Both the position numbers and the translations under genes were made by a program. From assembly GCF_006385595.1 (NCBI RefSeq), contig NZ_CP041046.1, positions 4,355,001 to 4,419,000 of the forward strand: 64,000 bases of DNA, given 5' to 3'. A model generated the notes under the pieces. That model did no database searches, had not been told where the DNA came from, and saw only the letters and a program-made list of their open reading frames with translations. This document shows, piece after piece, positions 51,411-58,775 of the stretch; the stretch's first letter is position 1; each line of letters starts with the position of its first letter. The stretch comes from Luteibacter pinisoli (GTDB taxonomy: Bacteria > Pseudomonadota > Gammaproteobacteria > Xanthomonadales > Rhodanobacteraceae).

Positions 51411-51459
51411 GGCTAAAACACAAATGCCTACGCCCCCGGAACCCAGGATACGTAGGCAT
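51411..51459 (-). terminator. Riboswitch-controlled intrinsic terminator
   Basis: On the minus strand, ATGCCTACG (51459-51451) pairs with CGTAGGCAT (51432-51424) across an 18-base loop and is followed by TTTGTGTTTT. The 5' arm is the 3' end of the fluoride aptamer pseudoknot, so aptamer folding with fluoride and terminator formation exclude each other: fluoride should allow read-through into the CLC-F gene. A further stem-loop (51373-51406) lies between this terminator and the ATG. Confidence 0.88.
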
Positions 51460-51500
51460 CATCAGCCCGAAGGCGGTTCGCGGAGGCATGCCATCTCCGT
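51451..51500 (-). promoter_or_regulatory. Fluoride riboswitch (crcB motif)
   Basis: The minus-strand RNA reads GGAGAUGGCAUGCCUCC, then AACCGCC-UUCG-GGCUGAUGAUGCCUAC, matching the crcB-motif consensus: the GAUGG stem-loop, the invariant AACCGCC...GGCUGAUGA hairpin, and the CCUAC tail. GGCAU in the first loop can pair with AUGCC near the 3' end to form the pseudoknot that encloses fluoride. It sits about 80 bases upstream of the CLC-F gene and overlaps a terminator, a standard ON-switch layout. Confidence 0.93.
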
Positions 51501-51659
51501 GGGGCTGAGTGTAATCGGAGGTCGCGCGAGGCGTCAAAGCAGCCTCAGGGTGAGCGGTGGCGTCCCTTGCCTGGTGACGCATGCGACACACGCGCATCAC
51601 GTAGCAGGCTCGTAGTCTCGGCGAGGTAGCACCCACCTTCCCCAGAAGGAGCCACCCCG

Positions 51660-52166
51660 ATGCCCGACAAAAAAACCACCGCCCGCGCCGCCCGCGACAA
51701 ACGCGAAGGCAAGTCCGCCTCCACCCAGGCCGGTGAATTCGTCCGCGAAGAGATCGACCACATCCGCGAAGGCAAGCACGGCGCCCGCTCCGCGAAGCAG
51801 GCAATCGCGATTGGCCTCTCGAAAGCGCGCCGCGCCGGCGTAAAGGCTCCCGTCGCCAAGACGGCAAGCAAGGCCACGAAGAAGAAAGCCGCACAGGACA
51901 CGGCGGCGTCGAAGAAGCGGACGGCAGGAACTGCAACGAAGAAATCGGCGACGCGCAAACGCGCTTCGACCAAGGCCCTGAAGCGCGAGGGCACGGCCGC
52001 CGCTTCCAAGAAGGCCTTGTCGACCCAGGCCCGCAAGAGCGCCGCGAAGCGGACGTCGGCCAGCAAGTCAGCCGCGGCGAAGAAGGCAGCGCACACCAAG
52101 GGTGCCGCAGGCCGCAAGACGGCGGCGAAGAAGGCCGCCCGTACACGGGCTCGCAAGGCCTCCTAG
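51660..52166 (+). CDS. Lysine/alanine-rich histone H1-like protein (DUF6496-type N-terminus)
   Basis: A 168-residue, extremely basic protein with AAGGAG about 10 bases before the ATG. The first ~60 residues ('QAGEFVREEIDHIREGKHGA', 'RSAKQAIAIGLSKARRAGV') are a conserved helical module of the DUF6496 kind; the rest is a tail of K/A/T/S/R-rich repeats (KKAA, KSAAKR, RKTAAKK) like eukaryotic H1 and bacterial HctA/AlgP-type tails. It probably coats or bridges DNA. It ends at a strong terminator. Confidence 0.82.
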   Translation: MPDKKTTARAARDKREGKSASTQAGEFVREEIDHIREGKHGARSAKQAIAIGLSKARRAGVKAPVAKTASKATKKKAAQDTAASKKRTAGTATKKSATRKRASTKALKREGTAAASKKALSTQARKSAAKRTSASKSAAAKKAAHTKGAAGRKTAAKKAARTRARKAS

Positions 52167-52199
52167 AACGCACCTGCCCTCAGGTATGCCACGAACGCA

Positions 52200-52237
52200 A
52201 AGGGCCGGGGTCGCAGTGACCCCGGCCCTTCGTTTTT
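52200..52237. terminator. Strong intrinsic terminator
   Basis: A 13-bp perfect stem (52200-52212 with 52218-52230, loop GCAGT) followed by CGTTTTT. It ends the histone-like gene on the plus strand; on the minus strand the A-rich side is short, so it is mainly one-directional. Confidence 0.9.
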
Positions 52238-52253
52238 CCAGGCGCGACGCGAC

Positions 52254-53141
52254 TTACCAGGAGTTGTCGTCGAACGAACCGCTATCGTCGGACGACGAGT
52301 TGCTGTCATCCCACGAGCTGTCGTTGTTGCCCATGTCGATGGGGTCGTTGCGCAGGTCGTTGTACGCATCGCCGGACGGGTCGCGCTGATCGGCGCCACC
52401 GCTACCGCCACCGCCATTGAGGAAGTTGCTGTCGCGGTTCACGTCGTTCTGGTTGTGCGAGCGCAGGGCTTCATCGAGCAGCACACCGGCGGCCAGGCCA
52501 CCGACGCCGGCGGCGATGGTCGAGCCCATGCCCGAGGACGGCGGCGGGGCGTAGCCCGGGTAGCCGCTGGGGCCGCCGTACGGCGCGCCCGGTGCCGGCG
52601 GCGGTACCGAGCCATAGCCGGGGAAGGCGTTGTTCTGGGCGGCGCGGCGGCGCGACCAGATAAACGCAATGACGCCGACGACCACGACGATCAATAACAG
52701 GCTGCCGAAGCCGAAGCCGCCGCGTTCGCGCTCGCCTTCACGCACGCCGGCGGCCGGCGCGCCCACCACGGGCGCGTCCACCGAGCGCAGCGGCGTGCTG
52801 GACGAGCGGCTCACCGGGGCCGGCGCGAGCGCCTGGTTCAGCTTCTGCTGGAAGGACTGGAACTTGGCCGGGTCCGTGAAGTGGGTGGCCGGATCCAGCG
52901 TGGCCGCCTTGTTGGCTTCGGCCTTGGCTTCACCGATGTTGCCTTCGTGCGCGAGCACTTCGGCCAGGATGTAGTGGGCCTTGGCACTTTGCGGGTGCTC
53001 GGACACGGCCTGGCGCAGGGCGGCCTCCGCGGCGGGGTAATTCCCCTGGGCGATAAGCGCCTGCACATCCTTCGGCGAATCGGCGGCGCTGGCCACCGAG
53101 GCGGCAACCAGCAGGATCAGGGCGAGCAGCAGCTTTTGCAT
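52254..53141 (-). CDS. Exported TPR protein with membrane anchor and low-complexity tail
   Basis: About 295 residues from ATG 53141 (ribosome site GGAAGAA). A signal peptide ('MQKLLLALILLVAASVASA') is followed by one or two TPR units ('ALIAQGNYPAAEAALRQAVS', 'AHYILAEVLAHEGNIGEAKA'), a membrane segment ('GSLLLIVVVVGVIAFIW'), a Pro/Gly/Tyr-rich stretch, a glycine-rich membrane-like helix ('IAAGVGGLAAGVLLDEAL') and an acidic Ser/Asp tail ending 'DDSGSFDDNSW'. The topology is that of a bitopic protein with a disordered cytoplasmic tail. Function unknown. Confidence 0.75.
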   Translation of the reverse strand: MQKLLLALILLVAASVASAADSPKDVQALIAQGNYPAAEAALRQAVSEHPQSAKAHYILAEVLAHEGNIGEAKAEANKAATLDPATHFTDPAKFQSFQQKLNQALAPAPVSRSSSTPLRSVDAPVVGAPAAGVREGERERGGFGFGSLLLIVVVVGVIAFIWSRRRAAQNNAFPGYGSVPPPAPGAPYGGPSGYPGYAPPPSSGMGSTIAAGVGGLAAGVLLDEALRSHNQNDVNRDSNFLNGGGGSGGADQRDPSGDAYNDLRNDPIDMGNNDSSWDDSNSSSDDSGSFDDNSW

Positions 53142-53371
53142 GACGTTCTTCCGGGGTACCAGTGGGGTGTGACTTTGGGGCGACGCGGCCCCGGCTTCAA
53201 GGGACATGTGTCACCCGTCAGGGTGGCAAGAACTTGCGGTTCAGCCTGTGAGCCCTGTCGCCCTTTCACTCGACGTCGTGCTCACGTGTTCGCAAACCCT
53301 CACGAGCCGCACACCCCCGTCACTGGATCACTGAAAGGCTAGCGTCTCCCAGCCGCCGCCAGGAACCACCC

Positions 53372-53839
53372 ATGGATGCCATCGCGCTTCTCAAGCAAGA
53401 CCATAAACTCGTGAAAGATCTTCTCGAGCAACTCGCCGAATCCACCACCCGCGCCGTCAAGAAACGTGGCGATCTTCTCCGTCAGATCCACGCCAACCTC
53501 AAGGCCCACACCACCATTGAGGAAGAGATCTTCTATCCGGCGTTCAAGGCCGCGGGGAAGAAGGAAGAAGAGAAGATGTATTTCGAGGCGCTGGAGGAGC
53601 ATCGCGCCGCGGAGGATCTCGTCCTGCCCGACCTCATGAAAACCAACCCGGCGACCGAGCAGTTCTCGGGCCGCGCCAAGGTGCTGAAGGAACTCATCGA
53701 GCACCACATCGAGGAAGAAGAGCAGGAGATGTTCAAGGACGCGAAAAAGCTGCTGAGCAGGGCAGAGCTCAATGAGCTTGGCGCGCAGATGGAAGCCCGC
53801 AAGGCTCAGCTACTGACGAAACTGAAGGCTGCCGCCTGA
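53372..53839 (+). CDS. Hemerythrin HHE domain protein
   Basis: A 155-residue four-helix-bundle protein: 'DAIALLKQDHKLVKDLLEQL' (first His), 'HTTIEEEIFYPAF' (HxxxE), 'EHRAAEDLVLPDL' and 'LIEHHIEEEEQEMF' (HxxxE). The ligand pattern fits a di-iron site binding O2, NO or acting in stress sensing. It stands alone and converges on the barrel-protein gene. Confidence 0.9.
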   Translation: MDAIALLKQDHKLVKDLLEQLAESTTRAVKKRGDLLRQIHANLKAHTTIEEEIFYPAFKAAGKKEEEKMYFEALEEHRAAEDLVLPDLMKTNPATEQFSGRAKVLKELIEHHIEEEEQEMFKDAKKLLSRAELNELGAQMEARKAQLLTKLKAAA

Positions 53840-53849
53840 CACCGCGCCT

Positions 53850-54653
53850 TCACCAGCGGTAAGACACACCGCCATACACCTGGCGATCCGGCGTCCCGTT
53901 GTTCAAGCCGATGTTTGCTCCAAGATCCACCTGCAAGCTCGGGCTGATGAGGTAGGTGAAGGCGATATCCGCCGACTCCTGCTTCACCCGCCCCGCCGGG
54001 TCGTGGTTGTCCTGGCACCAGAACTCCACGGCCACCGAAAGCTTGCTCGTGAGCGGGTGGGCGACGTTGACGAGGTTGGTCAGCGCGAAGTGCCGGCCGT
54101 TGCCGTCGGCATCCGCCAGCGCATCGAACTCCGGGCCGACCGTGACGGTGAAGCCGCCGCCCACCGCCGCGCTCATGGGTACCGCCACGCCACCCTCCCA
54201 CAGGCCGTTGCCGATGTCGTGCGACGCCGTGGGCGCCTTGACGAAGGGAATCAGCGAGGCACTGAACACGTCGCCTGCGTACAGCACCGTTTTAAGGCGG
54301 AGGTAGACGTCGCCACTGCCTCGCGTCGTGTCGCGCTCACCATCGGCTTTGATGCGAATACGGACGGTCGGCGCCCAGTTCACCTCGATATCGGTGTGCG
54401 CGGTGAGGCCGTATTTCAGATACGGGTTCAGGACGTACAGCGTGTCGGTGCTGCTGCCCGGATGGGCATCGTGCGTGGCGTTACCGATATCGGTTTCCAG
54501 CTGCCACGCACCCTCGGGGACGGTGCACGTGGCGTTGGCTTTGGTGGGGCGGTCGGTGCAGATGGCCGGCGCGTCGTCGGCATGCGCATGGAAGGCCGGG
54601 GGAGCGGCAAGGAGGGCGAGCGGAAGCAGGATAAAGCGGCGGGTCATGGTCAT
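53850..54653 (-). CDS. Outer-membrane beta-barrel protein (phenol meta-pathway transporter-like)
   Basis: A 267-residue exported protein with a signal peptide ('FILLPLALLAAPPAFHAHA'). The remainder is alternating beta-strand sequence ('GAWQLETDIGNATHD', 'LYVLNPYLKYGLTAHTDIEV', 'GSGDVYLRLKTVLYAGD') ending in a terminal aromatic 'VYGGVSYRW', as expected for an outer-membrane barrel. The pattern resembles the MetA-pathway phenol degradation family (PF13557), whose transport role is only inferred. Confidence 0.8.
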   Translation of the reverse strand: MTMTRRFILLPLALLAAPPAFHAHADDAPAICTDRPTKANATCTVPEGAWQLETDIGNATHDAHPGSSTDTLYVLNPYLKYGLTAHTDIEVNWAPTVRIRIKADGERDTTRGSGDVYLRLKTVLYAGDVFSASLIPFVKAPTASHDIGNGLWEGGVAVPMSAAVGGGFTVTVGPEFDALADADGNGRHFALTNLVNVAHPLTSKLSVAVEFWCQDNHDPAGRVKQESADIAFTYLISPSLQVDLGANIGLNNGTPDRQVYGGVSYRW

Positions 54654-54750
54654 GCCTGAGGATCAAGGATGACCACCCATGCTATGCATGGGCGCCTATA
54701 GGCGGTGACGTATTTGCAGGCTTTGTATCAAGGCGATATCAAGATCGCGC

Positions 54751-55449
54751 TCAGGCCAGGCCTGCCAGCCGGTAGCCCACCTGCAGTTCCGTCACCAGGT
54801 GGCGCGGGCGTGCGGGCTCGCGCTCCAGCTTCTGTCGCAGGTTGGCCATGTACACGCGCACGTAGTGCGGTCGCGTGGCATAGCCCGGCCCCCAAACATC
54901 AAGCAACAGCTGCTTGTGGGTGAGCACCCTGCCCTGCCCGCGCACCAGCGAGGCGAGCAGGCGAAATTCGATCGGCGTGATGTGCACGGCGCCGCCCGCT
55001 CGTGACACCTCGTGCGTGGCGAGATTGACCTCGACGTCGCCGAAGCTCACCCGCGCACTGGCCGTGCCCTTGTCACCGGCCAGGCTCGCGCGGCGCAGCT
55101 GGGCACGCACGCGGGCGACGAGTTCGGGCACCCCGAAGGGCTTGGCGAGGTAGTCGTCTGCGCCAGCTTCCAGCGCGGCCACCTTCTCCGCTTCGCTGTC
55201 GCACGCCGAGAGCACGATGATCGGGCACGACGACCAGCCGCGCACATCACGAATCACCGCCTTGCCGTCGTCATCAGGCAAGCCGAGATCAAGCACGATG
55301 AGCTCGGGCTGGCGGGTGGCCGCTTCGATCCGAGCGCGCTGCGCGTCGTCCGCTTCGAACACCGCCATGCCCTTGCGCTCCAGGGCGAGGCGGAGGAAGC
55401 GGCGGATATCGGATTCGTCTTCCACGACGAGGATGCGAGGGACGTTCAT
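54751..55449 (-). CDS. kdpE: KdpE-like response regulator
   Basis: A 232-residue OmpR-family regulator: receiver with phospho-Asp near 54 ('ELIVLDLGLPDDDG'), Lys in 'DDYLAKPFGVPEL', and a winged helix C-terminal domain ('HITPIEFRLLASLVRGQGRV', 'YVRVYMANLRQKLE'). The C-terminal pattern 'RPHYVRVYMANLRQKLE' is typical of KdpE. It is cotranscribed after the kdpD-like gene (ATGA overlap), but kdpFABC is not in the window, so its target is unknown. Confidence 0.9.
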   Translation of the reverse strand: MNVPRILVVEDESDIRRFLRLALERKGMAVFEADDAQRARIEAATRQPELIVLDLGLPDDDGKAVIRDVRGWSSCPIIVLSACDSEAEKVAALEAGADDYLAKPFGVPELVARVRAQLRRASLAGDKGTASARVSFGDVEVNLATHEVSRAGGAVHITPIEFRLLASLVRGQGRVLTHKQLLLDVWGPGYATRPHYVRVYMANLRQKLEREPARPRHLVTELQVGYRLAGLA

Positions 55450-56468
55450 GGCATCGGTTCCCGTTCGATGGCGGGCGGTTGGCCCCGCGGCAGGGTGAGG
55501 GTAAAGACGGCGCCCGAGGGGTAGCGCCGTGATGCGCTGATGGCGCCGCCATGTGCCTGCATGATGCGGCGCGCGAGCGACAACCCGAGGCCGACACCGG
55601 GCACCGTGGACTCCCGTTCGCCGCGCTCGAAGGCGGTGAACATCGTGGCCGGGTCGACGCCCGCGGGAAACCCCGGGCCGTCGTCTTCCACGTGCAGCCG
55701 GATGTGCGTGCCGTCGTACGCGCCGCGGATGCAGAGGGTCGCGTCCGATGGCGTGTACTTGCCCGCGTTGTCCAGCAGGTTGGCCAGCACGCGATCGAAC
55801 ATCACGGCATCGACATCGACCAGCGGCAAGTCCGGCGACAGCGCCAGCACGACATGCCGCTCACCCAGGCGCGCCTCCGCCAGCGCCACGCCGACCAGCT
55901 CATCCAGCGCATGCCATTGGCGGTCGAGCCGTGCGCCGCCGTCCTGCATGCGGGCGGTATCGAGCAGGTTGGCGATCTGCCGCTGCATGCTGTCTGCCTG
56001 CGCGGCGATGGCGCGGGGGAGCTCGCCATCACCCATCACACCAGCCATCCCGCGGATGGCGGCCAGCGGCGTGCGCAGGTCGTGGGAGACGGAGGCCAGC
56101 AGGGCGTTGCGCAGTTTCTCGCCTTCGATACGCACGGCGGCACGCCGGGTCCGCTCGCGCAGCTCGGCCATGAGGTGGCCGGTGACCAGCGCCACGGCCA
56201 GCATCAACACGAAGGTGAAGAGGTACTGCGTGTCCGAGACGTGGAACGACCACACCGGCGGCACGAAGAAGAAATCGAGACACCCCACGCTGAGCAGCGC
56301 CGAGAGCGCACCCGCACCACGCCCCCAGTACAGTGCGGCGATGACGACGTTCATCAGAAACACCATCACCACGTTGGTCACGTCGAACACGCGCAAGAGC
56401 TGTGAGGCGACCAGCGTAGTGATCACGCAGCCGGCGAGGACGTAGAGCGCTATCCGGGTGGTCTGCAT
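55446..56468 (-). CDS. Short KdpD-like sensor histidine kinase
   Basis: A 340-residue kinase with the four-helix DUF4118 membrane domain of KdpD ('LYVLAGCVITTLVASQLL', 'DFFFVPPVWSFHVSDTQYLF'), then HisKA with His-129 ('ASVSHDLRTPLAAIRG') and HATPase ('LLDNAGKYTPSDA', 'GVGLGLSLARR'). Full KdpD is about 900 residues; the N-terminal KdpD and USP-like domains that sense K+ and bind ATP are absent here and are not found upstream. It may be a paralogue with another signal. Partner of the kdpE gene. Confidence 0.88.
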   Translation of the reverse strand: MQTTRIALYVLAGCVITTLVASQLLRVFDVTNVVMVFLMNVVIAALYWGRGAGALSALLSVGCLDFFFVPPVWSFHVSDTQYLFTFVLMLAVALVTGHLMAELRERTRRAAVRIEGEKLRNALLASVSHDLRTPLAAIRGMAGVMGDGELPRAIAAQADSMQRQIANLLDTARMQDGGARLDRQWHALDELVGVALAEARLGERHVVLALSPDLPLVDVDAVMFDRVLANLLDNAGKYTPSDATLCIRGAYDGTHIRLHVEDDGPGFPAGVDPATMFTAFERGERESTVPGVGLGLSLARRIMQAHGGAISASRRYPSGAVFTLTLPRGQPPAIEREPMP

Positions 56469-56491
56469 GCGCGGTACGGCAAGGGTGCGAC

Positions 56492-56929
56492 TCAGGCGGC
56501 CATGCGCCGCTGCTGGGCGATGTAGCGCAGCCCCACCGAGAGCGCCATGCCGTAGCCGGCGTTGCGATCGCCCGGGACGGTGATGCTCACCACCGAGGCG
56601 TGGCCGGGCGCGATACGTGCCAGGTCACCTTCGCGGCTGTCGTCGTGCACTTCGATGACGGGCACCTTGCACGCGTTCAGCGCGTGGCGCAGCGGCTCGA
56701 TATCCGGGGCGGCGATGGCGTCGGCATCGATGTCCAGCAGGATGAGGTCCGCCGCGGCGTCACCCTGGCAGCTGAGGCAGCGGATGACGTCGCCCATATC
56801 GTCGCAAGGGCGCCACAGGAGGTCTTCGCCTTCGGCCTGCGCGCGGTCCCACAAGGTCATCATCGTGCTGTTGGCCACCGGCGGAAGGGGGTTGGCGAGC
56901 ATCGGGGCGACGACAAGGAGGATGGACAT
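56492..56929 (-). CDS. AroQ-fold protein lacking dehydroquinase active-site residues
   Basis: A 145-residue protein whose C-terminal half ('VPVIEVHDDSREGDLARIAP', 'VVSITVPGDRNAGYGMALSVG') follows the type II 3-dehydroquinase pattern (IEVHxSN...RE..R..S...I.G.G..GY..AL). The N-terminal catalytic motifs are missing: 'LLVVAPMLANPLP' replaces NGPNLNLLG, and the NPxAxTHTS block with the catalytic His is 'LDIDADAIAAPDIEPLRHAL'. It is therefore unlikely to be an enzyme of the shikimate pathway. It precedes the kdpD-like gene by 23 bases and is probably co-transcribed. Confidence 0.7.
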   Translation of the reverse strand: MSILLVVAPMLANPLPPVANSTMMTLWDRAQAEGEDLLWRPCDDMGDVIRCLSCQGDAAADLILLDIDADAIAAPDIEPLRHALNACKVPVIEVHDDSREGDLARIAPGHASVVSITVPGDRNAGYGMALSVGLRYIAQQRRMAA

Positions 56930-57090
56930 GGACGGACCTGGGTAATGGCGACATGCAAAGGATCGGCCGACGGCCGTAAAAAGGGTTATGCGCGACGAGC
57001 CACGGGCGTAAAGAACGCATAAAGGCGTGCGGCACGAGGCCGGTATGCGATGATCGCCGGCGCCCTCTTCCTTGCCTGAGACCTTCAGCC

Positions 57091-58275
57091 ATGTCCCGTG
57101 CCGACCAGCCTCCGCCGGGTCGCAATCTCTATATCGACATGATGCGCGGGGTCGCCATCGTGTTGGTGATGCTGCTGCATTACTGCCTGTCGTACCGGCT
57201 GCAGACCAGCCCGCTGCGGGACTGGTTCTCGGTGGATACGCTGCGGACCGTTTTCTACAACGGCAATTACGGCGTCTCCATCTTCTTCGTGATCTCGGGC
57301 TTCCTGATCACGAACAATATAGTTGCGCGGTATGGCTCGCTGGGCGGCGTGGACGTCGGGCATTTCTACAAGCTGCGTTTCTTCCGCCTTTACCCGCTGG
57401 TGGTGCTGGCCCTCGTGGTCATTACAATCCTCGGGCTGGCGGGCATGTCGCACTTCTCCAACCACGCCGATGGCGTGGATTTCGGTAACGGTTATTTCTT
57501 CATCGCGAACCTTTCGGTGCTGACGTTCTGGCACAACCTCCTCATGGAGGCGAAGGGCTACTTCAACTACGCGATGAACATCTACTGGTCGCTGTCGGTG
57601 GAGGAGGTGTTCTATCTGCTGTACCCGCTGGTGCTTCTGTTCGTGCGGCGGCGTTGGCAGCTGATCGGCCTTGCCGTAGTGAGCGTGGTGGTGGCGCCGG
57701 TCTATCGCTTTATCCATAACGATGACGAGCTGTTCTATCTCTACGGGAATCTCGCCTGCGTCGATATGCTGACGTTTGGTTGCGTGGCGGCCATGGTGGC
57801 GCGCGACCTTCGGCTGTCGAACATGGCCCGGCGGGTGCTGGGCGTGTTCGCCTGCATCGGCATCGCCTGCATCTACATGCAGGGCATCGGTGGCAACGAG
57901 GCGCTCGGCGCCACCTTCCTCGGCCTCTCGACGGCGCTGTTCCTCATCGCAGTAGCGGGACTCGAAGCCGGCGCCATCGCCCGCACGCTGGGCCGCCCGC
58001 TGGCATGGCTCGGGTCGCACAGCTACGAGCTGTATCTGTTCCACATCGTGGTGCTCGGCATCACGGTCGACCTGATCCCGCGCGCCGATATGCCCGTTGA
58101 AAGCAAGCTGCCCATGCTGGCCGTGTTCTTCGGGCTCTCCGCCCTGCTCGCCTGGGCTATCGCCCGGTGGATCGGCGATCCGTTGAACCGCGCGCTGCGG
58201 CGCCGCTATGCCTCTACGCGAGCGAGCCACTCGGGTGCAGTCGCGACGCCCGGCGCCGCCGACGGAATAGGATAA
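57091..58275 (+). CDS. Acyltransferase 3 family membrane protein
   Basis: A 394-residue integral membrane protein with about ten hydrophobic segments. Family motifs: 'YIDMMRGVAIVLVMLLHYCL' with the conserved Arg and His, 'GVSIFFVISGFLIT', 'FRLYPL' and 'NIYWSLSVEEVFYLLYP'. OafA/YrhL-type enzymes acetylate polysaccharides, LPS or other envelope molecules; the acceptor is unknown. No biosynthetic cluster is adjacent. Confidence 0.92.
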   Translation: MSRADQPPPGRNLYIDMMRGVAIVLVMLLHYCLSYRLQTSPLRDWFSVDTLRTVFYNGNYGVSIFFVISGFLITNNIVARYGSLGGVDVGHFYKLRFFRLYPLVVLALVVITILGLAGMSHFSNHADGVDFGNGYFFIANLSVLTFWHNLLMEAKGYFNYAMNIYWSLSVEEVFYLLYPLVLLFVRRRWQLIGLAVVSVVVAPVYRFIHNDDELFYLYGNLACVDMLTFGCVAAMVARDLRLSNMARRVLGVFACIGIACIYMQGIGGNEALGATFLGLSTALFLIAVAGLEAGAIARTLGRPLAWLGSHSYELYLFHIVVLGITVDLIPRADMPVESKLPMLAVFFGLSALLAWAIARWIGDPLNRALRRRYASTRASHSGAVATPGAADGIG

Positions 58276-58367
58276 GTTTCGACAATCCGACCCCATCCGG
58301 CGCAAGTATTGGCTTAACCGCCGTGCCGAGAATGCGGCACTCTTCTCCGCATGGCGGTGTTTCGAGA

Positions 58368-58775
58368 ATGCGTGACGTGAAGCTCGCGGCCGGCTTGTTC
58401 GTGGTGACGTGCCTTGTTGCCGGGGCTGTCTCGGGCTCGGCGCCGCCCACGCCGGATGACGGCTTCCATGCGCTCACCGACCGGGCCATGGAAACCATGA
58501 TGACCGGCATGGACGTGAAGGCCACGGGTAACGTGGACCACGACTTCGTCGCGATGATGGTGGCGCACCACCAGGGGGCCATCGACATGGCCGTGGCGGA
58601 ACTCAAGTACGGCCACGATGAACACCTGAAGCGCATCGCCCAGGAAATCATCGTCGACCAGCAGCAGGAAATCGCGGCGATGCGCCTGGCCCTCGGCCAG
58701 CCCTTGCCGCCTTCCGCGCCCGCACCCACGACCGCCACCGCGCCGCGCGCACACGCCGGCAAGGAATCCCCGTGA
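58368..58775 (+). CDS. DUF305 exported protein
   Basis: About 135 residues from ATG 58368 with a signal peptide ('KLAAGLFVVTCLVAGAVSG'). The DUF305 helical core carries 'DHDFVAMMVAHHQGAIDMAV' and 'LKRIAQEIIVDQQQEIAAMR' with metal-binding His/Met. These proteins are linked to copper or other metal handling in the periplasm. The C-terminus is Pro/Ala-rich. An in-frame ATG at 58332 is an alternative. Its stop overlaps the GTG of the propeller gene. Confidence 0.87.
   Translation: MRDVKLAAGLFVVTCLVAGAVSGSAPPTPDDGFHALTDRAMETMMTGMDVKATGNVDHDFVAMMVAHHQGAIDMAVAELKYGHDEHLKRIAQEIIVDQQQEIAAMRLALGQPLPPSAPAPTTATAPRAHAGKESP

Noticed and set aside
51545..52156. A 203-codon frame antisense to the histone-like gene
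   Set aside because: The plus-strand frame has a ribosome site, a conserved N-terminal module and a terminator at its end; the antisense frame has none.
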